In this document: positions 1 to 8,579 of the stretch, one piece after another
Layout of the letters: every line of letters begins with the position of its first letter
Position numbering within the stretch: position 1 is the first letter of the stretch
NCBI GenBank assembly: GCA_903872875.1
Contig: CAIQMJ010000723.1
Span: 1 to 19,508 of the forward strand
DNA from: an uncultured Variovorax sp.
GTDB taxonomy: Bacteria; Pseudomonadota; Gammaproteobacteria; Burkholderiales; Burkholderiaceae_C
Reading direction: 5' to 3'
Length of the DNA stretch: 19,508 nt
Position numbers and translations under genes: made by a program
Notes under the pieces: model-generated
Told to the model about the DNA's origin: nothing
The model's database searches: none
What the model saw: the letters and a program-made list of their open reading frames with translations, nothing else

Positions 1-19
1 GCATCCGGTCGGCGACGAA

Positions 20-775
20 TTACTTGACGTCTTTCCAATACGACGCGTTCAAGCGCCACACGAAGACCACCGCCATGGACAAAAACAACAACACCCAGAC
101 GCCGATCCGCACGCGGGTGTTCTGTGCGGGTTCGGCCATCCATTGCAGGTAGCTGACGAGATCGCCAACCGCCTGATCGTATTGCAGGGGCGTCATGGTA
201 CCGGGCTTGATCTGTTCCCAGCCCTTGAACACCTCGACCTCGTGACCGTGCTGCTCGATCTTGGTATAGACCGGGCGGCGTTCGCCTTGCAGCTCCCACA
301 GGACGTGCGGCATGCCGACGCTCGGAAATACGAGGTTGTTCCAGCCGGTGGCCTTGGTCTCGTCGCGGTAGTAGGTGCGCAGGTAGGTGTAGAGGTAATC
401 TGCACCCGTGCCACCGTGGCCTGCGCGCGAACGCGCCACCAGTGTCAGATCAGGCGGATTTGCACCGAACCATTCCTTGGCCTGCTTGGGATCGATGTTG
501 GCCTTCATCGTTTCACCGACCTTGTCGGTGGTGAACAGCAGGTTGTCCTTGATCTGCTGCTCGGTCAGCCCTATGTCCTGCAGCCGATTGAACCGCATGA
601 ACGCAGCCGAATGGCAACTGAGGCAGTAGTTGACGAAAAGCTTGGCACCGTTTTGAAGCGCGGCGAGGTCGTTGGTCTTGTTCGGGGCCTTGTCCCAGGC
701 CAGACCTTCTTCATTCGCATGTGCGCCGGCAATCAGGCCAAGCGCTGCGATCAACGTGAGGAGAAGTTTCTTCAT
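20..775 (-). CDS. petC: Cytochrome c1, ubiquinol-cytochrome c reductase
   Basis: This 251-residue protein is the cytochrome c1 subunit of the bc1 complex. It takes electrons from the Rieske centre and passes them to soluble cytochrome c on the periplasmic side. A Sec signal peptide (about residues 1-20, ending AHA) is followed by the heme-binding motif CLSCH at 51-55. Met194, in the GTMTPLQY stretch, aligns by family knowledge with the axial heme ligand. A single C-terminal membrane anchor spans about 223-241, followed by a short charged tail. The length is usual for proteobacterial c1. It is the last gene of petABC, 15 bp after petB, with a GGGAG ribosome-binding site in the gap. The 19 bases beyond its stop show no terminator, so any transcription end lies outside the window. 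Confidence 0.97.
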   Translation of the reverse strand: MKKLLLTLIAALGLIAGAHANEEGLAWDKAPNKTNDLAALQNGAKLFVNYCLSCHSAAFMRFNRLQDIGLTEQQIKDNLLFTTDKVGETMKANIDPKQAKEWFGANPPDLTLVARSRAGHGGTGADYLYTYLRTYYRDETKATGWNNLVFPSVGMPHVLWELQGERRPVYTKIEQHGHEVEVFKGWEQIKPGTMTPLQYDQAVGDLVSYLQWMAEPAQNTRVRIGVWVLLFLSMAVVFVWRLNASYWKDVK

Positions 776-790
776 TCTTGTATCTCCCGT

Positions 791-2227
791 TCAGTGGGCC
801 TTGAAGACCACACGTTCGGGAACCGGCTTGAAACGGCCCTGTTGGCTCCACCATGGCATCAGCAGGAAGAAGCCGAAGTAGAGCAGCGTTCCGATCTGCG
901 AGATGGTCTGCGCGATGTCCAGCGCAAACGAGCCGATCACGAGGTTGCCCCAGACGCCAGGCGGCTGGATACCCAGGTAGCCGAGGATCAGGAAGAAGAA
1001 CACGAACACGCCGTAGACCGCCTTGTGCCAGTCGGGCCGATAGCGGATCGACTTGACCGGGCTGTGGTCCAGCCAGGGCAGGAAGAACAGGATGATGACC
1101 GAACCGCCCATCACGACCACGCCCCAGAACTTGGCGTCGAAGGACTTGAGCAGAAAGATGATGACGGCGGCCACGACCACTGCGGCAACCTTGAGCGCAG
1201 TGCCCGACTTGCCCTTGACGAAGTTCAGGATGGCGGCGATCGCGATGATCAACGAGAACACGTTGACCATGTCGTCGGTGGTCGCACGAAGCATCGAATA
1301 GAACGGCGTGAAGTACCAGACCGGCGCAATGTGATTCGGCGTCTTCAGCGAATCGGCGGGGATGAAGTTGTTGTACTCGAGGAAGTACCCGCCAGCTTCG
1401 GGGGCGAAGAAGATCACCGCCGAGAAGATCGTGAGGAACACGACCACGCCGAAGATGTCATGCACCGTGTAGTAGGGGTGCGACGGGATGCCGTCGAGCG
1501 GATGACCATCAGGGCCGCGCTTCGCCTTGATCTCGATGCCGTCTGGGTTGTTGGAGCCCACTTCGTGCAACGCGATCAGGTGCGCCACGACCAGGCCCAG
1601 CAGCACCAGTGGAACGGCAATCACGTGGAAACTGAAGAAGCGGTTGAGCGTGGCGTCGCTCACCACATAGTCACCGCGAATCAGCAGCGCCAGGTCCGGA
1701 CCGATGAAGGGAACGGCTGCGAACAGGTTCACGATCACCTGGGCACCCCAGTAGCTCATCTGGCCCCAGGGCAGCAGATAACCCATGAAAGCCTCTGCCA
1801 TCAGGCACAGGAAGATCGCGCAGCCGAAGACCCAGATCAGTTCACGGGGCTTGCGGTAGCTGCCGTACATCAACCCGCGGAACATGTGCAGATAGACCAC
1901 GATGAAGAACGCCGAAGCCCCCGTCGAATGGATGTAGCGGATCAGCCAACCCCACGGCACGTCGCGCATGATGTACTCGACCGAGGCAAACGCCTGCGCG
2001 GCGTCCGGCTTGTAGTGCATCACCAGGAAGATGCCGGTGACGATCTGGATCACGAGGACCAGCATCGCCAGCGAGCCGAAGATGTACCAGAAGTTGAAAT
2101 TCTTCGGTGCGTAGTACTTGCCCCACTGGTCGTTCCAGAGCTTGCTCAGCGGGAAGCGGTTGTCGACCCAGTTGAGCAGCTTTTCGCCGGTTGGCGCATT
2201 CGGGGATATCTCGTGGAATTCAGCCAT
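791..2227 (-). CDS. petB: Cytochrome b, ubiquinol-cytochrome c reductase
   Basis: This 478-residue integral membrane protein is the cytochrome b subunit of the bc1 complex, carrying both b hemes and the quinol-oxidising (Qo) and quinone-reducing (Qi) sites. The four heme-ligand histidines are visible as H100 and H114 in helix B and H201 and H216 in helix D. The 15-residue spacing of the second pair, from memory, is usual for beta/gamma-proteobacterial forms. The Qo motif reads PVWY at 302-305 instead of the PEWY of mitochondria and alphaproteobacteria. Residues about 321-366 form an additional hydrophobic stretch, probably an extra helix pair, ahead of the conserved KFWGVVVMGG segment. This makes the protein longer than the usual roughly 400-450 residues. 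It lies between petA (14 bp upstream) and petC. Confidence 0.97.
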   Translation of the reverse strand: MAEFHEISPNAPTGEKLLNWVDNRFPLSKLWNDQWGKYYAPKNFNFWYIFGSLAMLVLVIQIVTGIFLVMHYKPDAAQAFASVEYIMRDVPWGWLIRYIHSTGASAFFIVVYLHMFRGLMYGSYRKPRELIWVFGCAIFLCLMAEAFMGYLLPWGQMSYWGAQVIVNLFAAVPFIGPDLALLIRGDYVVSDATLNRFFSFHVIAVPLVLLGLVVAHLIALHEVGSNNPDGIEIKAKRGPDGHPLDGIPSHPYYTVHDIFGVVVFLTIFSAVIFFAPEAGGYFLEYNNFIPADSLKTPNHIAPVWYFTPFYSMLRATTDDMVNVFSLIIAIAAILNFVKGKSGTALKVAAVVVAAVIIFLLKSFDAKFWGVVVMGGSVIILFFLPWLDHSPVKSIRYRPDWHKAVYGVFVFFFLILGYLGIQPPGVWGNLVIGSFALDIAQTISQIGTLLYFGFFLLMPWWSQQGRFKPVPERVVFKAH

Positions 2228-2241
2228 GTTCTTCTTTTGCC

Positions 2242-2856
2242 TCAGGCTTTCTTGTCTTCACCGATCAGCAGGCGCGTCTCGGACAGGTACATATGCGGCG
2301 GCACCGGCAGGTTGTCCGGTGCGGGCTTGTTCTTGAAGACACGGCCGGCGAGATCGAAGGTCGAACCATGGCAGGGGCAGAGGAAGCCGCCCTCCCAGTC
2401 ACTGGGCAGCGAAGGCTGCGGACCGGCCTGGAACCGGTCGGTCGGCGAGCAGCCCAGATGCGTGCAGATGCCGACGACCACGAGTACTTCGGGCTTGATC
2501 GAGCGATTTTCGTTCTGCGCATAGGCCGGCGTGAACTCGTCCGGATGGCGCTTCGATTGAGGATCTGCGAGCTGTCCGTCGAGCTTGGGCAGTTCCGCGA
2601 TCTGCTCCGGCGACCGCTTCAGGATCCAGACCGGCTTGCCGCGCCATTCGACGGTCATCTTCTCACCGACCTTGAGCGAAGCAATGTCCACCTCCACCGG
2701 TGCCCCCGCCGCCTTCGCCTTCTCCGACGGCTGGAAGGTGCTAACGAAAGGGACGGCGGTCGCCACGCCTCCCACCACGCCTGCGCAACTGGATGCAATC
2801 AACCAAGTCCGCTTGCTTTTGTCGATCCGGGGTGCTCCGACGGGGATGTCACTCAT
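2242..2856 (-). CDS. petA: Rieske iron-sulfur subunit of cytochrome bc1
   Basis: This 204-residue protein is the Rieske [2Fe-2S] subunit, which takes the first electron from quinol at the Qo site and swings to cytochrome c1. The two cluster boxes are CTHLGC (131-136) and CPCHGS (160-165). C131, H133, C160 and H163 are the expected cluster ligands, and C136-C162 the expected disulfide. An N-terminal anchor helix (about 18-40) is preceded by a Tat-like signal, but residues 14-20 read SKRTWLI, with Lys-Arg where a twin Arg is normal. The helix is probably kept as a membrane anchor, as in other Rieske proteins. It is the first gene of petABC. Its ATG has a GAGGA ribosome-binding site and a sigma70-like promoter upstream. 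Confidence 0.97.
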   Translation of the reverse strand: MSDIPVGAPRIDKSKRTWLIASSCAGVVGGVATAVPFVSTFQPSEKAKAAGAPVEVDIASLKVGEKMTVEWRGKPVWILKRSPEQIAELPKLDGQLADPQSKRHPDEFTPAYAQNENRSIKPEVLVVVGICTHLGCSPTDRFQAGPQPSLPSDWEGGFLCPCHGSTFDLAGRVFKNKPAPDNLPVPPHMYLSETRLLIGEDKKA

Positions 2857-2860
2857 GGGG

Positions 2861-2865
2861 TCCTC
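2861..2865 (-). promoter_or_regulatory. Ribosome-binding site of petA
   Basis: On the minus strand GAGGA lies four bases before the petA ATG. It supports the chosen start at 2856. Confidence 0.6.
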
Positions 2866-2899
2866 ATTCTTATCGCTGGGGCTGGGGGCTCAGCCAAGG

Positions 2900-2929
2900 A
2901 TTGTAGCGGACCGATACAAGCGAATTCAA
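2900..2929 (-). promoter_or_regulatory. Probable sigma70-type promoter of petABC
   Basis: Reading the minus strand, a TTGAAT box (2929-2924) and a TACAAT box (2905-2900) are separated by 18 bases. The -10 matches the consensus at five of six positions and the -35 at four of six. The pair sits about 45-70 bases upstream of the petA start, in the 121-base gap after pdxA. No competing pair this good is seen there, which suggests petABC is transcribed independently of the genes upstream. The prediction comes from sequence only. Confidence 0.5.
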
Positions 2930-2960
2930 CGACCCAAGTCACCTCGGAAGCAGACAGGCC

Positions 2961-2976
2961 GGGCCTCGGCAGGCCC
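2961..2976 (-). terminator. Short GC hairpin just after pdxA, weak terminator candidate
   Basis: A perfect 6-base inverted repeat with a 4-base loop (GGGCCT, CGGC, AGGCCC) begins right after the pdxA stop codon. On the minus strand it is followed by GC-rich sequence with no run of T, so it is not a canonical intrinsic terminator. It may slow or partially terminate transcription before the petA promoter. Confidence 0.25.
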
Positions 2977-2977
2977 T

Positions 2978-4030
2978 TCAGTGTCGCGGGAACCCTGCGT
3001 TTTCGGTGGCGAGTGAGCGTGCCATGCGGATCGCCTCGACGAGACTGGATGCGTCCGCCACGCCCTGCCCCGCGATATCGAACGCGGTCCCATGATCGGG
3101 GCTGGTGCGCACCAGTGGCAGCCCGAGCGTGACGTTGACGCCTTTCTCGACACCCAGGTATTTCACCGGGATGAGCCCCTGGTCGTGGTACATCGCGATC
3201 ACGACGTCGAGCTCCGCTGGCTTCGATGTCGTGGCGCGGGCACGCATGAACACCGTGTCGGGCGCATACGGCCCATGCACGTCGAGGCCGTCCGCCCGCG
3301 CACGTGCGATGGCGGGCGCGATGATTTCGAGCTCCTCGCTGCCGAACAGCCCCCCCTCGCCCGCATGCGGATTGAGTCCGGCCACACCGATGCGCGGCGC
3401 GCGACCCAGCGCCGCGCCCAGCGCGCGATGGGCGATCCGGATGGTCGCCAGCACGTTTTCCGGTGTCACCGCGAGGATCGCCTGGCGCAGCGACATGTGG
3501 ATACTCACCAGCACGGTGCGCAACTCGTCGTTGGCCAGCATCATGCGAACCGGCATCTCGGTGATCGTGCAGCCGAGATGCGCCGCAGCTTCGGCCTGCA
3601 GCAGTTCGGTGTGCCCCGGAAACGGGAAGCCGGCAGCGGCCAGCGACTCCTTGTGCAGTGGTGCCGTGACGATCGCAGCCACCTCGCCCGCCAGCGCGGC
3701 GCGCGCAGCCCAGACCACGGCGCCGCCGGCCGCGCGGCCGGCTTGGGCGCTGATCTCGCCGAGCACGATGCCGTCCAGCGGCCCGATCGCCTGCAGCACA
3801 GGCACGCAACGCGGTGGCATGTGCAGGACGTCGTCGACGCCATACAGATGCGCGACCGGCAACGCCAGCCGGCCGGGCCGACCCAGCGCCTGGCTCGCGC
3901 GCCGCAGCGTATCCACGTCGCCCACCACGAAACAGCCCTGCGTCAACTCAGGCGCGTCGCGAAAGGCCTTGACGATGATCTCCGGACCGATGCCGGCCGG
4001 GTCACCTGCGGTGATGGCTATGGGTTTCAA
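2978..4030 (-). CDS. pdxA: PdxA-family 4-phosphate dehydrogenase (PdxA or a PdxA2-like paralogue)
   Basis: This 350-residue protein belongs to the PdxA family, NAD-dependent oxidative decarboxylases. PdxA itself converts 4-hydroxythreonine 4-phosphate in pyridoxal phosphate synthesis. Family landmarks are ITAGDPAGIGPE (6-17), GHTE (139-142), GLNPHAGEGG (218-227), YHDQG (281-285) and RTSPDHGTAFDIAG (308-321). H178, H222 and H282 are the expected divalent-metal ligands. The start codon is TTG: the upstream in-frame stop is the TAG of the preceding Nif3 gene, and no ATG lies between. No clear ribosome-binding site is visible, so expression probably depends on coupling to the upstream gene 12 bp away. 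The GLIPVK variant after YHDQ and the transporter neighbour leave open a PdxA2-type role on sugar-acid phosphates such as 4-phosphoerythronate or 4-phosphothreonate. Confidence 0.85.
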   Translation of the reverse strand: MKPIAITAGDPAGIGPEIIVKAFRDAPELTQGCFVVGDVDTLRRASQALGRPGRLALPVAHLYGVDDVLHMPPRCVPVLQAIGPLDGIVLGEISAQAGRAAGGAVVWAARAALAGEVAAIVTAPLHKESLAAAGFPFPGHTELLQAEAAAHLGCTITEMPVRMMLANDELRTVLVSIHMSLRQAILAVTPENVLATIRIAHRALGAALGRAPRIGVAGLNPHAGEGGLFGSEELEIIAPAIARARADGLDVHGPYAPDTVFMRARATTSKPAELDVVIAMYHDQGLIPVKYLGVEKGVNVTLGLPLVRTSPDHGTAFDIAGQGVADASSLVEAIRMARSLATENAGFPRH

Positions 4031-4042
4031 CGGCGTGTGCGG

Positions 4043-4816
4043 CTAGGCCGGATTGTCGATGTCGATGAATTCGTGTGTCAGTCCGAGGCGGGATGCCACA
4101 TGGGCGGCCACTGCAGGCGCACCGTAGCGCTCAGTTGCATGGTGGCCGCAAGCCAGATAGGCCACTCCGGTCTCGCGCGCGTAGTGCGCCTGCGGTTCGG
4201 ATATCTCGCCAGTGATGAAGGCATCGGCACCGGCCGCGATCGCTGCCTCGAAATAGCCCTGGGCGCCACCGGTGCACCAGGCGATGCGCCGGATCGGACG
4301 CGACCCGCCATCGACAAAGGTCGGCGCCCGCTTCAGCACGGCGCCGGCATGCGCGGCCAGCGCGGCGGCGTCCGCGAAGACGCCGCCGTCTGCCCGCATG
4401 CCCATGAAGCCGAGCTGATGTTCACCGAATCGCCCGTCGGCGCCAGCGTCCGCCACCAGCCCCAGTTGCAGGCCGAGTTGTGCGTTGTTGCCCAGTTCGG
4501 GATGGGCATCGAGCGGCAGGTGATAGGCAAACAGATTGATGTCGTGGCCAAGCAGCAATCCGAGGCGCTGGCGCATCCAGCCGGTCACCCGGCCGTCCTG
4601 ACCCCGCCAGAACAGACCGTGGTGCACGAAGATCGCATCGGCGCCCGCCTCGATCGCCGCTTCGATCAGCGCACGGCTTGCGGTCACACCCGACACGATC
4701 GTGCGCACCGTCGTGCAGCCCTCGACCTGGAGCCCGTTGGGACCATAGTCCCTGAAGCGTTCAGGCGACAGCAGCAGGTCGAAGGCGTTCAGCAGTTCAT
4801 GGCGGGTGATGCTCAT
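4043..4816 (-). CDS. Nif3-like dinuclear metal centre protein (YbgI/DUF34 family)
   Basis: This 257-residue protein is of the Nif3/YbgI (DUF34) family, conserved hexameric proteins with a two-metal site. YbgI has been suggested to be a GTP cyclohydrolase I type 2-like or general metallohydrolase, but no function is firmly settled. The metal-binding residues are in place: H65 and H66 in VHHGLFW, D103 in YHLPLDAHPELGNN, and H225 and E229 in GHHATERYG. The length matches the short form without the inserted PII-like domain. Its ATG overlaps the TGA of the upstream MFS gene by four bases (ATGA), and pdxA follows 12 bp later, so the three are probably one translationally coupled unit. The Nif3 name is historical and does not imply nitrogen fixation. 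Confidence 0.9.
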   Translation of the reverse strand: MSITRHELLNAFDLLLSPERFRDYGPNGLQVEGCTTVRTIVSGVTASRALIEAAIEAGADAIFVHHGLFWRGQDGRVTGWMRQRLGLLLGHDINLFAYHLPLDAHPELGNNAQLGLQLGLVADAGADGRFGEHQLGFMGMRADGGVFADAAALAAHAGAVLKRAPTFVDGGSRPIRRIAWCTGGAQGYFEAAIAAGADAFITGEISEPQAHYARETGVAYLACGHHATERYGAPAVAAHVASRLGLTHEFIDIDNPA

Positions 4817-6159
4817 CCGGCGATTTTGGACCCGGCGGGCGCCGCGCGCATCGCATGACCGCGCGCAGCCATCGGCAACAAGCCGAGAACGAAGCCGAGA
4901 ACGGCCAGCGCACCGACGTAATGGGCAGGCGCCATCACGTCATGCTGCAGCCAGACCGTCAGGATCACCGGCGTCAGGCCACCGAAGATCGCATACGACA
5001 TGTTGTAGGCGAAAGAAAGGCCGGAAAAGCGCACGGGCGCTGGGAACGCACGGACGCCCGCGATCGGCACCGTGGCAATCGATCCCACGAACAAGCCGGC
5101 CAGACCGTAGTGCCAGACAAGCGACGACGGCGTGCCCGGCAGGCTGGTATAGAACAGATAGGAGGTGATCAGCAGGCCGCCCCAGCCGATCAGCATCACG
5201 GGCCGCGTGCCGATCCGGTCGCTGGCCCAGCCCACGATGACGCAGCCGATCGTCAGCATCAGCGTGGCGACTGCGTTGGCTTCGAGTGCCAGTGTCGCCG
5301 GGATGTGATGAACCTTCTGAAGATAGGTCGGCGTATAGAGCACGACGACCACGATGGCAGCCGAGAGCACCCAGGTCAGCAGCGCCACGAACAGGCTGGC
5401 ACCGCGGTGGTCGCGCACGATCGTCTTCAGCGGGAGCTCGCGCGCCACGTTGCGGCGATCAGCCAGTTCCTGGAACACTGGCGTTTCGTGCAGGAAGCGG
5501 CGCAGGTACACCGAGACGAGGCCGAACACGCCACCCATGATGAATGGAATGCGCCAGGCAAAGCCGCTGACTTCGGCAGGCGTGTAGTGCGTGTTGATCG
5601 CCACGGCCACCAGCGAACCCAGCAGGATGCCGCCGGTGATGCCGGACGTCAGCGTGCCGACCGCGAAGCCGTAGCGGCGCGCGGGGACGTGCTCGGCCAC
5701 GAAGACCCAGGCGCCCGGCATCTCGCCACCGATCGCCGCACCCTGCAGCACGCGCATTGCGAGCAGCAGCAACGGTGCTGCAACGCCAATCGAGGCATAG
5801 GTCGGCAGCAAGCCGATGACGAGTGTCGGCGCAGCCATCAGAAAGATCGACAGCGTGAACATGCGCTTGCGGCCGAGGATGTCGCCGAAGTGCCCAATGA
5901 CGATGCCGCCGACGGGACGCGCGAGGTAACCGGCCGCGAAGATGCCGAAGGTCTGCAACTGGCGAAGCCAGTCGGGCATGTCGGTCGGGAAGAAAAGCGC
6001 ACCCAGAACGGTGGCGAAGAAGACGTAGATGACGAAGTCGTAGAACTCGAGCGTGCCACCCAGCGCCGAGAGCGCCAGCGTCTTGTAGTCACGCCGGCCG
6101 AGCGTGCGGCCAGGCGATCCCGCGTCAGCGGCGCCGTCGGCAAAGGCTTTTGCAGTCAT
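4813..6159 (-). CDS. MFS transporter, metabolite:H+ symporter (MHS) type
   Basis: This 448-residue inner-membrane transporter shows about 12 hydrophobic segments. The MFS motif A appears as GHFGDILGRKR at 89-99, after RPVGG at 81-85. The N-terminal stretch LGGTLEFYDFVIY (33-45) is typical of the MHS subfamily, which includes citrate, shikimate, alpha-ketoglutarate and proline/betaine proton symporters. The substrate cannot be read from the sequence, but an organic acid or zwitterion is likely. The gene is first in a short operon with the Nif3-like and pdxA-family genes and is divergent from the DegS-like protease gene. No obvious ribosome-binding site precedes the ATG. If the neighbouring dehydrogenase is PdxA2-like, a sugar-acid substrate would be an attractive guess, but that is inference. 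Confidence 0.9.
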   Translation of the reverse strand: MTAKAFADGAADAGSPGRTLGRRDYKTLALSALGGTLEFYDFVIYVFFATVLGALFFPTDMPDWLRQLQTFGIFAAGYLARPVGGIVIGHFGDILGRKRMFTLSIFLMAAPTLVIGLLPTYASIGVAAPLLLLAMRVLQGAAIGGEMPGAWVFVAEHVPARRYGFAVGTLTSGITGGILLGSLVAVAINTHYTPAEVSGFAWRIPFIMGGVFGLVSVYLRRFLHETPVFQELADRRNVARELPLKTIVRDHRGASLFVALLTWVLSAAIVVVVLYTPTYLQKVHHIPATLALEANAVATLMLTIGCVIVGWASDRIGTRPVMLIGWGGLLITSYLFYTSLPGTPSSLVWHYGLAGLFVGSIATVPIAGVRAFPAPVRFSGLSFAYNMSYAIFGGLTPVILTVWLQHDVMAPAHYVGALAVLGFVLGLLPMAARGHAMRAAPAGSKIAG

Positions 6160-6446
6160 GGAAACAAAGAAACGGAAAGCAGGATTTGCGGCTCGCGAAC
6201 GAGGCCAGCGGCGAATGCGGGTGCGGCGATCGCAGCAGGTCGTGCGTGCCGCGCCGAAGTGAGCCTTGTGGGGCGTTCGGGTGCAGAGCCCGCAATTTTA
6301 AGGGTTTCCCCTCTTTCTGATACGGCCGCCGATCTCTTGCCCCCGTCGCCAGCATGCGTTAGCGCGCCAGCGTTGAGGGACAATTGCGTTCCGCGCCACT
6401 CCGGCGCTGCGCGCACGCCCTTTCATTCGCCACATACGCATCCTTC
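6160..6446. other. Divergent intergenic region between MFS gene and protease gene
   Basis: These 287 bases should hold promoters for both flanking genes. I see no convincing sigma70 pair on either strand and no strong ribosome-binding site before either ATG. A TAAAAT box on the minus strand (about 6297-6302) has no partner at a proper distance. GAGGGA at 6375-6380 precedes a TTG (6384) that opens an in-frame extension of the protease gene, but that extension is not needed for the protein fold. Confidence 0.4.
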
Positions 6447-7607
<1,161 letters not shown>

Positions 7608-7622
7608 GGGAATACGAAAAAC

Positions 7623-7652
7623 AAAAAGCGCGTCGGAAGGCGCGCTTTTTTT
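7623..7652. terminator. Bidirectional rho-independent terminator between protease gene and tatC
   Basis: A perfect 10-base stem (7623-7632 with 7641-7650) encloses an 8-base loop. The stem has a GCGCG core flanked by A5 on the left and T7 on the right. On the plus strand it ends in a T run suited to the protease gene. On the minus strand the A-rich left flank gives a T run suited to tatC, which ends 61 bases away. It is the clearest terminator in the window. Confidence 0.9.
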
Positions 7653-7713
7653 GATCCCAGTTCGTCACCACGCTGCGGCGACCGTCTCTCGGCAGCGACC
7701 GGTGGATGTACCG

Positions 7714-8517
7714 TCAGACCATCGGTGTCGAGTCGCCGGTGCTGTCCTTCGGCGCCGCGCTGTGCTTCACGAAATACTTTGCAGCGATGATGCCGATCTC
7801 GTAGAGCAGGCACATCGGAACGGCAAGCGCCAACTGAGACACGACGTCGGGCGGCGTCAGCACTGCAGCCACCACGAAGGCAAGCACCACGAAATAGCCG
7901 CGGAAGCTGCGCAACTTCTCGACGGTGACGAGTTCGAAGCGCACCAGCAGCATCACGACGATAGGCACCTGAAAGGCCATGCCGAAGGCGATGTAGAGCG
8001 ACAGGATCGCCTCGACATACGAGGAGATGTCGGGCGTGGCCGCCACCGAGGCCGGCGTGAACCGCTGGATGAACCCGAACATCTTGTCGAGCACAAAGAA
8101 CTGAACGAAGGCGATACCGGCATACGCCAGCAGGCTGCCGAAGAAGATCAGCGGCAACGCGAACTTCTTCTCGTGGCTGTAAAGCCCCGGGGCCACGAAC
8201 ATCCACGCTTGATACATGAGCCAAGGCAGCGCCAGCAGCACGGCCGTCATCGCCAGCACCTTGAGCGGCACGAAGAACGGCGAGAACACGCCGACCGCGA
8301 TGAGCTTGGCGTCATGCGGCATGTGGGCGCGGATCGGCACGGCGATCATGTCGATCAGCCCACCAGGACCAGGCCATATCGAGAGCAGGATCCCGGCTAT
8401 CACCAGACCATAGACGCAATAGAGCAGGCGATCACGCAACTCCATCAGGTGTTGCACGAAAGGCTGCTCCGTACCGGCCAGTTCGTCTTCTTTGCTTTTA
8501 TCGGGGGAGTCGGCCAT
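7714..8517 (-). CDS. tatC: Sec-independent protein translocase TatC
   Basis: This 267-residue polytopic membrane protein is the signal-recognising core of the twin-arginine translocase, which exports folded proteins. An N-terminal cytoplasmic segment with LMELRDRL (24-31) precedes six predicted membrane helices. The conserved FVAPGLYSHEKKF loop, whose Glu is important for twin-arginine recognition in the family, lies near residue 108. The open frame extends 50 codons further upstream, but the internal ATG at 8517 gives the family's normal N terminus (MADSP...), and the extension has low-complexity character and overlaps tatB. The gene ends the long his-tat block and stops just before the bidirectional terminator. 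Confidence 0.96.
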   Translation of the reverse strand: MADSPDKSKEDELAGTEQPFVQHLMELRDRLLYCVYGLVIAGILLSIWPGPGGLIDMIAVPIRAHMPHDAKLIAVGVFSPFFVPLKVLAMTAVLLALPWLMYQAWMFVAPGLYSHEKKFALPLIFFGSLLAYAGIAFVQFFVLDKMFGFIQRFTPASVAATPDISSYVEAILSLYIAFGMAFQVPIVVMLLVRFELVTVEKLRSFRGYFVVLAFVVAAVLTPPDVVSQLALAVPMCLLYEIGIIAAKYFVKHSAAPKDSTGDSTPMV

Positions 8518-8579
8518 GTGGAGGCGCTGCGGGCATGCGTCAGGCCGCACGAGGCGCGCGGCCGAAACGGGCGTTGCGG

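Noticed and set aside
143..2524. A very long open frame on the plus strand (793 codons) opposite petC, petB and petA
   Set aside because: It is the mirror of three certain genes in high-GC DNA. The translation is rich in His, Arg, Asp and Glu with no domain.
3092..4858. Plus-strand open frame of 588 codons opposite the pdxA-family and Nif3-like genes
   Set aside because: Antisense shadow of two well-supported genes, with biased composition and no recognisable motif.
4043..6159. Nif3-like protein as evidence of a nitrogen-fixation region
   Set aside because: The family name is historical. No nif genes are present, and the protein is a widespread metal-binding housekeeping type.
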